In this document: positions 27,335-37,789 of the stretch, piece after piece
Layout: every line of letters begins with the position of its first letter
How positions within the stretch are numbered: position 1 is the stretch's first letter
Assembly: GCF_937425535.1 (NCBI RefSeq)
Contig: NZ_OW485601.1
Coordinates: 3,579,501-3,643,500 of the forward strand
DNA length: 64,000 nucleotides
Direction of reading: 5' to 3'
DNA from: Rhodovastum atsumiense
GTDB taxonomy: Bacteria; Pseudomonadota; Alphaproteobacteria; Acetobacterales; Acetobacteraceae
Translations under genes and position numbers: made by a program
Notes under the pieces: model-generated
What the model was told of the DNA's origin: nothing
Database searches by the model: none
The model's input: only the letters and a program-made list of their open reading frames with translations

Positions 27335-27958
27335 TCAGCTCGCGTATTTCACCGTGCAGCCATAAGGCCGCGTCACCGTCCGCGCCACCGGCCGGTTGTC
27401 CAGTACGGCCGTGATGGCCTCGCGGGCGTAGGGCTCGGCGCGGGTCAGATCCTCGACCCGTGTGGATGCGATGCTATCGGCGCCGCCCATGTAGGCAAGC
27501 GTGCCGGTCGGGGTGATGACGAAGACGTGCGGCGTGGTTTCGGCGCCGTAGAGATGTCCGAGCGTGCCGGTGGGATCGAGCAGCACGTGGGTGGGCGCGG
27601 CGTTGCGGCTGCGGGTGAGGTCGTTGGCGCGGGTGCCGTCGGCATAGCCTTGTTCGCCGGGGGCGGAGGAGATCACCGACAGCCACACTGCCCCGCGCGC
27701 GGTGGCGTCCCGTTGCAATTGCTGCATGGCGCCGGCGCGGTACCATTTCGCGACGAAGGGGCAGCCGTCATTGGTCCATTCCAGCACGACCACTTTCCCG
27801 CGCAGCGCGGCGAGGCTCACGGTTCGCCCGTTGCTGTCGGTTGCGGTGAAATCCGGTGCGGCCGCGCCGATCCGTGGTGCCGCAAGCGCGGGCCGGGCCA
27901 GCAATGGCAGGGCCAGTGCGGGGAGAAAAGCGAGGCCGGACCGGCGGGTCAGCATCAT
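27335..27958 (-). CDS. Exported redoxin (AhpC/TSA-thioredoxin fold)
   Basis: 207 aa with a signal peptide (TRRSGLAFLPALALPLLARPALA). The mature part starts PRIGAAAPDFTATDSNGRTV and has a single peroxidatic-type Cys in TNDGCPFVAKWY, TTPHVFVITPTG with the cis-Pro region, and a late Cys in RPYGCTVKY. A thiol-dependent peroxidase or thioredoxin-like role in the periplasm is likely. It starts 11 bp after the DsbD-like gene, so that membrane reductase is its probable electron donor. GGAGG precedes the two tandem ATGs (27958, 27955). Confidence 0.85.
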   Translation of the reverse strand: MMLTRRSGLAFLPALALPLLARPALAAPRIGAAAPDFTATDSNGRTVSLAALRGKVVVLEWTNDGCPFVAKWYRAGAMQQLQRDATARGAVWLSVISSAPGEQGYADGTRANDLTRSRNAAPTHVLLDPTGTLGHLYGAETTPHVFVITPTGTLAYMGGADSIASTRVEDLTRAEPYAREAITAVLDNRPVARTVTRPYGCTVKYAS

Positions 27959-27969
27959 GGAAGCCTCCG

Positions 27970-30012
27970 TCAGTTTTGCGATGACTGCGACTGCACCTGG
28001 GCGAGCACGAGCGCCGGCGTGAGGATCTGCGGCAGCACGACCGGCTCGCCCCGCGGCGGATAATAGACATAGAGCGGCACGCCGTCGCGGCCGGCAGCGC
28101 GCAGGAAGGCGGTGATCTCCGGATCCTGGCGCGTCCAGTCGCCCTTGAGATAGGCGACGTCGTGCGCGGCGAAGGCGTCGCGGACCTCGCGTGGCGCCAG
28201 CGCGACTTTTTCGTTCACCAGGCAGGTCACGCACCACGCGGCGGTCATGTCGACGAAGACCGGCCGCCCCGCCGCCCGCAATTCGGCAAGCCTGGCCGGG
28301 GAGAAGGGCTCGCTGCCGTCGGCGGAGCCCGGGGCGGGGCCGGCGCTGGCGGTCAGGGACGGCAGCAGGGCGCAGGCGGCGAGGGCGGCGGCCAGCGCGA
28401 TTCCCTGGGCGGCGCGCCGGCCCCGGCCGGCGGTGCGCTGCGCCAGCCCGAGCGCCCAGGCGGCGAGGCCGAGCAGCCCCATGCCGCCCGCCACCAGCAC
28501 CACGCCGTCCGGCCCGCTCTGCCGGCTCGCCACCCAGAGCAACCAGATGGCGGCGCCGTAGAGCGGGAAGGCGAGTGCCTGGCGCAGCACCTCCATCCAG
28601 GCGCCCGGCCGGGGCAGCAGGCCGGCGAGGCGCGGCACCGCGGCGAGCAGCGCGTATGGCAGCGCGAGGCCCAGCCCCAGGGCCGCGAAAACGCCGAGGG
28701 CGAGCGGGGCCGGTGCCACCGTGGCCGCAGCCATGGCGCTGCCCATGAACGGCGCGGTGCAGGGGGTCGCGACCACCACGGCGAGGGCGCCGGTGGCGAC
28801 GCTGCCGAGCAGGTCGCCGCGTCCGGCAAGATCCTGGCCGGCGCCGGCGAAGCGGCCGCCGATGGCGTAGACGCCGGAGAGATTGAGCCCCATCGCGAAC
28901 AGCAGCCAGGCCAGCACCGCCACGAACAGCGGCGACTGGAACTGGAATCCCCAGCCGATCGCCGTGCCGGCCGCGCGCAGCCCGAGCAGTGCGGCGCCCA
29001 AAGCGAGGAAGGCGAGCACCGCCCCGGCCGTATAGCCGAGCGCCTGCGCGCGCACCGTGCGGCGGGCATGGCCGGAGAGCCGGGCGATCGCCAGCGCCTT
29101 CATCGCCAGCACGGGGAAGACGCAGGGCATCAGATTGAGCACCAGCCCGCCCGCCAATGCCAGCAGCAGCGCCTCGACGGCGCCCACGCCGGGGGGAGAG
29201 GCGGCCAGGGGGGTGGCGCTCAGGGTCAGGAAGCTTTCGTTGCCCTGCGGATCCCGCAGCGCCAGCACGCCGCTGAGCGGCCGGTCTGGGCCGAATTGCG
29301 GGCCCGGCATCAGGCGCAGGGTCAGCCCCTCGGTCCCGATCTGCAGCGTCTGCGGCGCATTCTGGTCGATGCCGCCCCAGGCATCGGGGAAGAACCAGGC
29401 ATCCTGCACGGTGGTCGCCGAGAGGCCCTGGCCGGAGACGTGCAACTGCCCGTCCGGCGCGAGGCTGGCCGGGAAGGGGCTGGGCTGCGGCAGGCGGCGG
29501 TCGGCGGCGGCGAACAGGGCCGCCTCGGGCGTCGGTTCGGCCGGGCCGGGCGGCAGGGTCAGGCGGAACTGCCCTTCCTCCGGCACGCAGATCTTCTCGC
29601 ACACCAGCCAGTTCGCTGCGGCGGCGATCTCCAGCGGCGCGTCGCCGGGGGGCGGGGTGATGCGGACCGGCAGCACCACCTCCTGGCTGTAGACGTAGCT
29701 GGTGACCTGACCGAAGGTTTCACGCCCCGGCGCGGGCCAGGCGATCTCTCCGGCGGTGGCGCCCTGCGGCAGGGTCCAGGCGATCTCCGGCGGGCTGCCG
29801 GCATCGCCCGGGTTGCGCCAGTAGACATGCCAGCCCGGCGCGAGGCGGAAGCGCAGGCCGAGGCGGAACGGCTCGCCCGGGCGATAGCTGTCGGTTTCCG
29901 CAGACAGCGTGACGATCGCATGCGGGCTCGTGGCCGGCGCGCTTTCGACGGCCCGGGCCACGACGGGCAGCAGCAACAGGACAAGTGCCAGCCAGACGGA
30001 GCGATGCACCAC
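27970..30012 (-). CDS. DsbD/ScsB-like protein-disulfide reductase
   Basis: 680 aa, inner membrane. Signal sequence (VWLALVLLLLPVVARA), an N-terminal periplasmic domain with a CEKIC pair (DsbC-like fold, about 20-270), eight hydrophobic helices with the redox Cys in LMPCVFP and ATPCTAPF, and a C-terminal thioredoxin domain with AAWCVTC. It moves electrons from cytoplasmic thioredoxin to periplasmic thiols. The N-terminal domain fits ScsB/DsbD hybrids. GTG at 30012 is chosen: GGGAG precedes it at 5-6 nt and the signal peptide follows at once. Operon with the redoxin gene downstream. Confidence 0.9.
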   Translation of the reverse strand: MVHRSVWLALVLLLLPVVARAVESAPATSPHAIVTLSAETDSYRPGEPFRLGLRFRLAPGWHVYWRNPGDAGSPPEIAWTLPQGATAGEIAWPAPGRETFGQVTSYVYSQEVVLPVRITPPPGDAPLEIAAAANWLVCEKICVPEEGQFRLTLPPGPAEPTPEAALFAAADRRLPQPSPFPASLAPDGQLHVSGQGLSATTVQDAWFFPDAWGGIDQNAPQTLQIGTEGLTLRLMPGPQFGPDRPLSGVLALRDPQGNESFLTLSATPLAASPPGVGAVEALLLALAGGLVLNLMPCVFPVLAMKALAIARLSGHARRTVRAQALGYTAGAVLAFLALGAALLGLRAAGTAIGWGFQFQSPLFVAVLAWLLFAMGLNLSGVYAIGGRFAGAGQDLAGRGDLLGSVATGALAVVVATPCTAPFMGSAMAAATVAPAPLALGVFAALGLGLALPYALLAAVPRLAGLLPRPGAWMEVLRQALAFPLYGAAIWLLWVASRQSGPDGVVLVAGGMGLLGLAAWALGLAQRTAGRGRRAAQGIALAAALAACALLPSLTASAGPAPGSADGSEPFSPARLAELRAAGRPVFVDMTAAWCVTCLVNEKVALAPREVRDAFAAHDVAYLKGDWTRQDPEITAFLRAAGRDGVPLYVYYPPRGEPVVLPQILTPALVLAQVQSQSSQN

Positions 30013-30117
30013 AGGATCTCCCGCGCGACCGGGCCACCGTGCACGGGACGGCTGCACGGCGCCAACTTACCGATGCGTCAGGAAGGCGGGTGCCCCGGGC
30101 CCGCCCGGGGCGGCGCT

Positions 30118-32109
30118 TCAGGCGGCCTGCCGCGTCCGGCCGATCGCGGCCAGGATCTGGTCGATCCGTGCCTGCGTCTCGTTGTCCGGACGGAACACCA
30201 AGGCAAGTTTCCTGCCGTCGCCCCGCACCACGCGCCCGCCGACCGGCCCGCCCGCGGCGGGGAAGGTGACGCTGGCCTCGGTGCCGGCCGGGAACTGCCA
30301 GTCGCACTGCAAGGCGACGCCGCCGCGTGAGATGTCGATCACCGGCAGCGCGGCGGAGCGTCCGTTCACCATCAGTGTGCCCGTGGCGCCGTTGCCGGGG
30401 ATGCGCTCATAGCGCCGGCGCTCGCCGGTGTCGTCGCGCACCGCGGCCAGGAACTGGTCGACCTCGGTGCCCAGCCGGGCGGCTTCGGTGCCGATCTCCC
30501 CGGCGGCGTCCAGCACCTGCCGGCTGATCGCCCCGGCCTCCTGCGACACCTCCACCATCGTCTGCATCGCCGCCGATGCCTGGACCCCCGCGGCCGAGAC
30601 GATCTGCAGGTTGCCGGCGATCTCGCGCGTCGTGGCGCTCTGCTCTTCCACCGCGGCGGCGATATGCGACGAGATCTCGTCCAGCCGGCCGATCACCTGG
30701 GTGATGTCCGTCATCGCCGTCACCGAGTTGCCGGCGGCGTTGCTGACGGCCTCGATCTGGCTGCCGATCTCGGCCGTGGCGCGGGAGGTCTGGGCCGCGA
30801 GCTTCTTCACCTCGCCGGCGACCACGGCGAAGCCGCGCCCGGCCTCGCCGGCACGCGCCGCCTCGATCGTCGCGTTCAGCGCCAGCAGGTTGGTCTGTCC
30901 GGCGATGTCGCTGATCAGCCGCACCACGTCGCCGATCCGGGTCGTGGCCTCCGACAGCCCGCGCATCGTCGCCTGGCTGGCATCCGCCCGCTTCACCGCC
31001 TCGCGCGCCACCTGGGACGCGCTGGTGACTTGGCGCGAGATCTCGGCGACGCTGCTGGTCAGTTCCTCGATCGCGGCGGCCACGGAGGTCAGTTGCTGCG
31101 CGGTTTGCCGGGCCCCTTCGGCGGTACTGCAGGCCTCTTCGTTCACGCTGCGGCTGGCCTCGGTCATTTTCACGGCAGCCTTGCGCATGTTCTCGCCCGA
31201 GCCGGCCAATGCCGCCATCACGCCCGAGATCGCGGTGCCGAATTCCTGGGTGTGGCGGTCGATCGCCGCCTGCCGGCGTTCCTTGGTGCCACGTTCCGCT
31301 TCCTGGGCGGCGACCAGTTCGGCGGTGCGGATCATGCTTTCCTTGAACACCTGCACGGCGCGCGCCATCTCGCCCACTTCGTCGCGCTGGCCGGTGGCGG
31401 GGATGCGGGTGGTCAGATCCTTCCCCGCGAGCGCCTTCATGGCCGCGGTCAGGCCGGTGATCGGACGGGTGATGCCACGCGCCACGAAGATCGCGAGCGC
31501 GATGCCAATGACAACGGCGGCGACGCCGATCACCAGGGCGATGGTCATGGCGGAGTCGAGCGTGTCGGCAGCCTGGATCTCGGCCTGCTCCGCCGCCTTA
31601 TGATAGCGTTCGGAGAGCGGGTCGGACAATTCGGTGATGGTTCTGCCGATCGCGTTGGCCGCCTCGATGTCCTTCTGGCCGCCCGGCGTTTCCAGCATCT
31701 CGTTCCGCCCGCCGATATTTCGCAGCAGGCGCAATTCATCGACGTATCGGGCGACCTGCGCATTCAGCGCCTGTACGTCGGAGCGGCGCCCCGGATCCCT
31801 GGTCGAGTCCGCGAGCGCCCGGTATTTGTCCTGTGCCTGCCTGAAATTCTTCTCGGCGGCGATCCAGTCGTCCGGGTCGTTGGTGGCAAGCCCCTTCCAG
31901 ACCGCCAGCCGGCCTTCCAGCATCGCGATCCGCGCGTTCTGGTTCAGGATCACCTGCTCGTTGAAGCGTTCCACTTCACCGACCAGAAAGTGGCTTTGGG
32001 AAGAGGATCTGATGGCAACGCCGCTCGTGCCGGCGACGAAGACAATCAGTACCCCGAAGCCAATCATCAGCCGCGAGACAATCCTCAGGTTGACAAACAG
32101 TGACGACAT
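30118..32109 (-). CDS. Chemoreceptor with C-terminal PilZ domain
   Basis: 663 aa. Helix at about 12-33, a helical-bundle periplasmic domain of about 150 residues (four-helix type), second helix ([22 protein letters not shown]), HAMP, and a signalling domain with tip [20 protein letters not shown]. The last 100 residues are a PilZ domain: RRRYERIP (c-di-GMP arginines) and DISRGGVAL. So ligand sensing and c-di-GMP binding are combined in one receptor. Start is at [10 protein letters not shown]; a longer frame exists upstream without support. Confidence 0.92.
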   Translation of the reverse strand: MSSLFVNLRIVSRLMIGFGVLIVFVAGTSGVAIRSSSQSHFLVGEVERFNEQVILNQNARIAMLEGRLAVWKGLATNDPDDWIAAEKNFRQAQDKYRALADSTRDPGRRSDVQALNAQVARYVDELRLLRNIGGRNEMLETPGGQKDIEAANAIGRTITELSDPLSERYHKAAEQAEIQAADTLDSAMTIALVIGVAAVVIGIALAIFVARGITRPITGLTAAMKALAGKDLTTRIPATGQRDEVGEMARAVQVFKESMIRTAELVAAQEAERGTKERRQAAIDRHTQEFGTAISGVMAALAGSGENMRKAAVKMTEASRSVNEEACSTAEGARQTAQQLTSVAAAIEELTSSVAEISRQVTSASQVAREAVKRADASQATMRGLSEATTRIGDVVRLISDIAGQTNLLALNATIEAARAGEAGRGFAVVAGEVKKLAAQTSRATAEIGSQIEAVSNAAGNSVTAMTDITQVIGRLDEISSHIAAAVEEQSATTREIAGNLQIVSAAGVQASAAMQTMVEVSQEAGAISRQVLDAAGEIGTEAARLGTEVDQFLAAVRDDTGERRRYERIPGNGATGTLMVNGRSAALPVIDISRGGVALQCDWQFPAGTEASVTFPAAGGPVGGRVVRGDGRKLALVFRPDNETQARIDQILAAIGRTRQAA

Positions 32110-32453
32110 TCTGGACTTCCGGAACCGAGCCTGGGCAGCGAATGAAGAAGGGGCGCTTTGTAGTTCATATGGAAAGTGCATCACATTATGCAACTGGAAG
32201 TTCTTCCATTGAAGTCATGTGCGATAAGGTAATTAATTAAATTCCGGTGCCTGATGTATTTTAAATTGGTTTGCCATGAAATTTTTATTTGGCTGCATGG
32301 CCTGATTTTTCGCTACCGCCTGGCATGAATGTAGCAAGCCCGCCTGTTTCAGGCCGGGCCGACATTGCCTGTCTCGTTTCTTGCACATGGCGGCAGGGCG
32401 CCGTCCGCGGGTGATTCATTCCGGAAGATCACGGCGTTGCCAGGGCCGCGAAG
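32110..32453. other. Divergent intergenic region, AT-rich centre
   Basis: About 345 bp between the MCP-PilZ gene (minus) and modE (plus). The part 32220-32330 is AT-rich and should hold the MCP promoter; no clear -35/-10 pair can be defended. No gene, repeat or RNA structure was recognised apart from the ModE operator at its right edge. Confidence 0.35.
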
Positions 32454-32472
32454 CGTCATATAGGATGACTAT

Positions 32473-32478
<6 letters not shown>
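32454..32478. promoter_or_regulatory. ModE-type operator spanning the modE start codon
   Basis: Perfect inverted repeat CGTCATATAG-N5-CTATATGACG; the spacer is GATGA. It matches the known ModE box form (CGNTATAT...ATATNACG). The modE start codon ATG (32473-32475) lies inside the right arm, so ModE-molybdate binding would block both transcription and start-site access. Expected effect: autorepression of modEABC when molybdate is sufficient. Confidence 0.82.
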
Positions 32479-34042
<1,564 letters not shown>

Positions 34043-34072
34043 GTCCACGCAGACGCGGAAGGCACCACGGCG

Positions 34073-34741
34073 ATGCTCTGGCAACCGGTGCTGCTGACGA
34101 TCGAACTGGCGACGCTGACCACGGCGATCCTGCTGGTCGTCGGCACGCCGGTCGCCTGGTGGCTCGCCCGCTCCGGCGCGGCCTGGAAGGAGGCCGTGGC
34201 CAGTGTAGTGGCGCTGCCATTGGTGCTGCCGCCGACGGTGCTGGGCTTCTACTTGCTGCTCATGCTCGGCCCGGACGGGCCGGGCGGGGCGCTGGCGCGG
34301 CTGTGGGGCGCCAATACGCTCGCCTTCACCTTCGAGGCGCTGGTGTTCGGCTCAGTGCTGTATTCGCTGCCCTTCATGGTGCAGCCGCTGCGCACCGCCT
34401 TCGAGGCGCTCGGCGACCGGCCGATGGAGGCGGCGGCGACGCTGCGGGCCTCGCCGCTGGACACCTTCTTCACCGTGGTGGTGCCGCTGGCGCGACGTGG
34501 CTTCCTCAGCGGCGCGGTGCTGAGCTTCGCCCACACCATGGGCGAGTTCGGCGTGGTGCTGATGATCGGCGGCAACATTCCCGGCCGCACCAAGGTGATC
34601 TCGGTGGCGATCTACGACTATGTCGAGACGCTGCAATGGCACGAGGCGCACCTGCTGGCCGGCGGGCTGCTGGCCTTCTCCTTCACCGTGATCCTGGCGA
34701 TGATGCTGCTGGAACGCCGCATCGGGGCGGCGCAGCGATGA
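34073..34741 (+). CDS. modB: Molybdate ABC transporter permease
   Basis: 222 aa, five predicted helices. The cytoplasmic EAA loop that contacts ModC is [20 protein letters not shown], followed by the typical [20 protein letters not shown] of ModB. 30 bp after modA and overlapping modC by 4 bp (ATGA). A normal-length ModB. Confidence 0.95.
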   Translation: MLWQPVLLTIELATLTTAILLVVGTPVAWWLARSGAAWKEAVASVVALPLVLPPTVLGFYLLLMLGPDGPGGALARLWGANTLAFTFEALVFGSVLYSLPFMVQPLRTAFEALGDRPMEAAATLRASPLDTFFTVVVPLARRGFLSGAVLSFAHTMGEFGVVLMIGGNIPGRTKVISVAIYDYVETLQWHEAHLLAGGLLAFSFTVILAMMLLERRIGAAQR

Positions 34742-35829
34742 CCTCCACCGTGCCGATGCAGGTGCATTTCCACGGCATGCTTGGCCGGTTCGCGCTGGAC
34801 GTGGCGTTCACCGCGCCGGCGCATGGCATCACCGCGCTGTTCGGCCCCTCGGGGTGCGGCAAGACCAGCGTGCTGCGCTGCGTGGCCGGGCTGCAGCGGC
34901 TGGACGGGCGGTTCGCGCTGGCCGGCGAGGTCTGGCAGGACGAGCGGCAATTCCGCCCGCCGCACCGGCGCCCGATCGGCTACGTGTTCCAGGAAGCCAG
35001 CCTGTTCCCGCATCTGTCGGTGCGGGCCAACCTGCTGTACGGCCATCGCCGCACCGTCGGCCGTGGCGTGACGGAAACGATCCGCCTGGACGAGGTGGTG
35101 GAACTGCTGGGGCTCGGGCGGATGCTCGATCGCTCGCCGCGGCATCTCTCGGGCGGAGAGCGGCAGCGTGTCGCGGTCGGCCGGGCGTTGCTGTCGCAGC
35201 CACGCCTGCTGCTGATGGACGAGCCCCTGGCCGCGCTTGACCGTTTCAGCAAGGAAGAGATCCTGCCCTACCTGGAACGGCTGCACGATACCTTGTCGGT
35301 GCCGGTGCTGCTGGTCAGCCACGACATCACCGAGGTGGAGCGGCTGGCCGACCACTTGGTGCTGCTGCGTGCCGGCCGCGTCGAGGCCTCCGGGAAACTG
35401 GCCGAGCTGCAGGCGGATCCGAAGCTGCCGGTGGCGCGGTTGCCGGAGGCGGGGGTGACGCTGAAGGCCCAGGTCGAAGGCTTCGACGCCGAGTACGACC
35501 TGACGATGCTGGCGCTGCCGGGCGGGCGGCTGCAGGTGCCGGGGGTCTTCGGCGAAGCGGGGACGACGCAGCGCATCCGTATCACCGCCTCCGATGTCAG
35601 CCTGGCGCGGCACCCCGACGACGGCAGCACCATCCTGAACGTTTTGCCGGCGCGCATCGTCGCCGCCGAGAAGCTGAACCATGCGCAGATCATGGCCGTG
35701 ATGGCCCTGGGCGAGGCCGGGGAGGGGGATCGCGTGCTGGCCCGCGTGACCCGGAAATCCTGGGACCTGCTGGGCCTTGCGCCGGGGGAACTGGTGTACG
35801 CGCGGGTGAAGGGCGTGGCGCTGATGTAG
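34738..35829 (+). CDS. modC: Molybdate ABC transporter ATP-binding protein
   Basis: 363 aa. Walker [11 protein letters not shown]-loop [14 protein letters not shown], signature [16 protein letters not shown], Walker [14 protein letters not shown]-loop [10 protein letters not shown], and a C-terminal Mop domain (from about 290). Powers uptake through ModB. The start overlaps the modB stop, so the frame extending upstream is not used. A strong hairpin follows the stop. Confidence 0.96.
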   Translation: MTSTVPMQVHFHGMLGRFALDVAFTAPAHGITALFGPSGCGKTSVLRCVAGLQRLDGRFALAGEVWQDERQFRPPHRRPIGYVFQEASLFPHLSVRANLLYGHRRTVGRGVTETIRLDEVVELLGLGRMLDRSPRHLSGGERQRVAVGRALLSQPRLLLMDEPLAALDRFSKEEILPYLERLHDTLSVPVLLVSHDITEVERLADHLVLLRAGRVEASGKLAELQADPKLPVARLPEAGVTLKAQVEGFDAEYDLTMLALPGGRLQVPGVFGEAGTTQRIRITASDVSLARHPDDGSTILNVLPARIVAAEKLNHAQIMAVMALGEAGEGDRVLARVTRKSWDLLGLAPGELVYARVKGVALM

Positions 35830-35865
35830 ACGGCTTGCCCGGCCAGGGAAGGCCCGGGCGATGTC

Positions 35866-35904
35866 CTGGCCCCGGCGGGGGGCGGGGGAGCCCGCCGGGG
35901 CCAG
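35866..35904 (+). terminator. Hairpin after modC
   Basis: Perfect 14-bp inverted repeat CTGGCCCCGGCGGG / CCCGCCGGGGCCAG with an 11-base loop, 37 bp after the modC stop. Very stable; there is no T-run, so it may act with Rho or as a 3' stabiliser. It is the last feature before the IS-rich island. Confidence 0.6.
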
Positions 35905-35917
35905 GGCAGATAAGACA

Positions 35918-36266
35918 GGTTCTGTTGCAAGCTTTCTGGTGGAATCCGGCCGCGAGATGATCGTCCAGGATGAAGGGGCGGAGGCGGCGATGATGGCGCG
36001 CTTCAAGGGACGGCCCTTCACGGCCGAGGTGATCCTCCGGGTGGTGCGCTGGTCCTGATGTTCCCGATCAGCGACCGCGACCTCGAACCGACGCTGGCGG
36101 ATCACGGCGTGGAGGTCGACGACACCACTGCACCTACCTGTATCTTCCGCACGGCACCAGGGACCTGGGCGGGCTACGAAGCAATGGCGACGGTGAGAAA
36201 GGGACAGGTTCACGGAACCCGTAGCCGGGACATGAAGGCCCAGGCTGCCTTCATCGCCGGGCTGTT
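35918..36266 (+). mobile_element. IS6-family element remnant, internally deleted, right end lost
   Basis: Begins with the terminal sequence GGTTCTGTTGCAAGCTTTC. The transposase N-terminus follows (MMARFKGRPFTAEVILRVVRW then a frameshift to MFPISDRDLEPTLADHGVEV). About 160 codons are missing, and the C-terminal transposase end resumes (FRTAPGTWAGYEAMATVRKGQ, RDMKAQAAFIAGLFQI). It has no right inverted repeat; instead it runs into a GMC oxidoreductase scrap. Identified from recalled IS6-family transposase sequence. No 8-bp duplication found. Confidence 0.75.
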
Positions 36267-36371
36267 TCAGATCGCCACCACCCGCAGCGCATTCGCCGCG
36301 ATCGTGAGGCCTGGATTGACACCTCCGTTCGTCGGCATGAACGAGGCATCCACGACGTAGAGGCTGGCAAC
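36267..36371 (-). pseudogene. C-terminal scrap of a GMC-type oxidoreductase
   Basis: About 34 codons ending in a stop read VASLYVVDASFMPTNGGVNP then LTIAANALRVVAI. This is the conserved C-terminal end of GMC flavin oxidoreductases (Pro-Asn-Gly-Gly-Val-Asn-Pro loop near the FAD). The rest of the gene is absent; both sides are IS6-type remnants. It shows that the island once held, or brought in, such a gene. Confidence 0.7.
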
Positions 36372-36384
36372 TTCTCCAACCCGG

Positions 36385-36627
36385 CCGCGTAGCCTGGATC
36401 CAGCAGACGATGGTGGTGGTGTGGTCGACCTTCACGCCACGATCCGCCAGCATCGGTTCGAGGTCGCGGTCGCTGATCGGGAACATCAGGTACCAGCGCA
36501 CCGCCCGGAGGATCACCTCGGCCGTGAAGGGCCGTCCCTTGAAGCTCGCCATCATCGCCGTCTCCGCCCTTCATCCTGGGCGATCATTTCGCGGACGGAT
36601 TCCACCGGAAAGCTTGCAACAGAACCC
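36385..36627 (-). mobile_element. Second IS6-family end, inverted
   Basis: Mirror of 35918 onward: the terminal AAAGCTTGCAACAGAACC at 36610-36627 and a transposase N-terminus on the minus strand (MMASFKGRPFTAEVILRAVR, WYLMFPISDRDLEPMLADRG, VKVDHTT). It breaks off at about codon 55 and joins the GMC scrap. It is the less mutated copy, with no frameshift in its N-terminal part. Flanking 8-mers do not match. Confidence 0.75.
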
Positions 36628-37247
36628 GAAGGAGAAACGCCAACTGCAAGCTTCAGAAATGGGATAACCCGATAGGGTTACGCCCTATGCTTTTTGCGTT
36701 TTCCGCAGCGACATGAAAAGGTAATGCGACGCTTAGGCGCAACATCCCGGAATGATGGGGTTGGGCCGAATGCTCGTTGGCCGGATCATGACGGCGCCTT
36801 GGAATCTTTTTTACGACCGCCCCAGATCCTTGGGGCGCCCGATAACGGGGGTTACGTGAAGTGCCGCTGCCCCAATTGGCTTGCAGCGATCAGTCCCACC
36901 AGGCACGTAGCGCCATGGCGGATCATGGGACCGCGCAACAGCTTTCTATTCGGTCCGACCGGCCACGCTGCATCCTGATGTGTCATGCGTCGCGTGAGAT
37001 CTATCGTATGCACATTGGCGCGGATCTTCAGCGCCTGCCTCGCCTTCAAAACCTTCCCTGCGGCGCAACTGGGCAGCAGCAGACCGTTGAAACACGCCTG
37101 CATAAAAGAATTGGCTCATCAGGATGGCTGCGTCATCTGCGCGCTCGCGCAGAGCTGTGGGGGAAACCGGGTGACAACGGCCTGAGTAAGGCGGCGTATC
37201 GGGGCGGGTGACGAGCCTGCCAGAACCTCCCGAAGAAGCGATACGCC
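36628..37247. other. Island DNA of unknown content
   Basis: About 620 bp between the IS6 remnants and the IS256-type fragment. Short frames exist on both strands but none has family features, good codon use or a ribosome-binding site. Probably scrambled IS or dead-gene DNA; I cannot name it. Confidence 0.4.
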
Positions 37248-37787
37248 ATGACGATCGATGCCAGATTTGTTGCCCTCCGTCAGCCCGATGATGCGGATGA
37301 CCCGCTGACAGCGGTGCTGCCCAAATCGGTTCGGCTCGTGGTGAAGCATGACCTGCGTGAAATCTGGCAGGCCCCCGACCGCGCCACAGCCGAGGACGCC
37401 GTGGATGCGTTTGCCAAGAACGATGCGGCAAAATGCGCGAAGGCCGTCGCTTGCCTGCTCAAGGCCCCTGATGCGCAGCTGACCTTCTACGACTTTCCGG
37501 CTGAGCACTGGGATGACCTGCGCACGTCCACTCCGATTGAAAGCGTGTTCGCCACCGTTCGCCTGCGCACGGTGCGGACCAAGGGCGCTCTCTCGCAGGA
37601 AACTGCCCATCTCATGGTTTGCAAACTGGTGATGATGGCCGCCCGCCGCCTGATCAAGCCGTCACCCGGATTCCAGCATAGCTCCGCTCGCGCATGGGCG
37701 CAGCTTACGAACCGGCGTACGGCCAATTTCAATCTTCCACCCGCCCGACGTGATCGGGCATTGCCACACCGGCGCAGACGGAGTTGA
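37248..37787 (+). pseudogene. IS256-family transposase C-terminal fragment
   Basis: 179-codon frame. Residues about 22-137 match the end of IS256 (mutator-type) transposases: LPKSVRLVVKHDLREIW, FYDFPAEHWDDLRTSTPIES, VFATVRLRTVRTKGALS (the last catalytic Glu is in PIESVF). The first ~21 residues and the tail after RRLIK are not family-like. Two thirds of the transposase, including the DD part, is missing; no terminal repeats seen. Non-functional. Confidence 0.85.
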
Positions 37788-37789
37788 TG

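Noticed and set aside
27335-29602. 755-codon frame that would fuse the redoxin to a long upstream extension
   Set aside because: The upstream part is a shadow of the DsbD-like gene in another frame; the redoxin has its own signal peptide and ribosome-binding site at 27958.
34618-36555. 645-codon minus-strand frame across modBC and the IS remnants
   Set aside because: Antisense of modB and modC; only its first ~55 codons are meaningful, as the IS6 transposase start.
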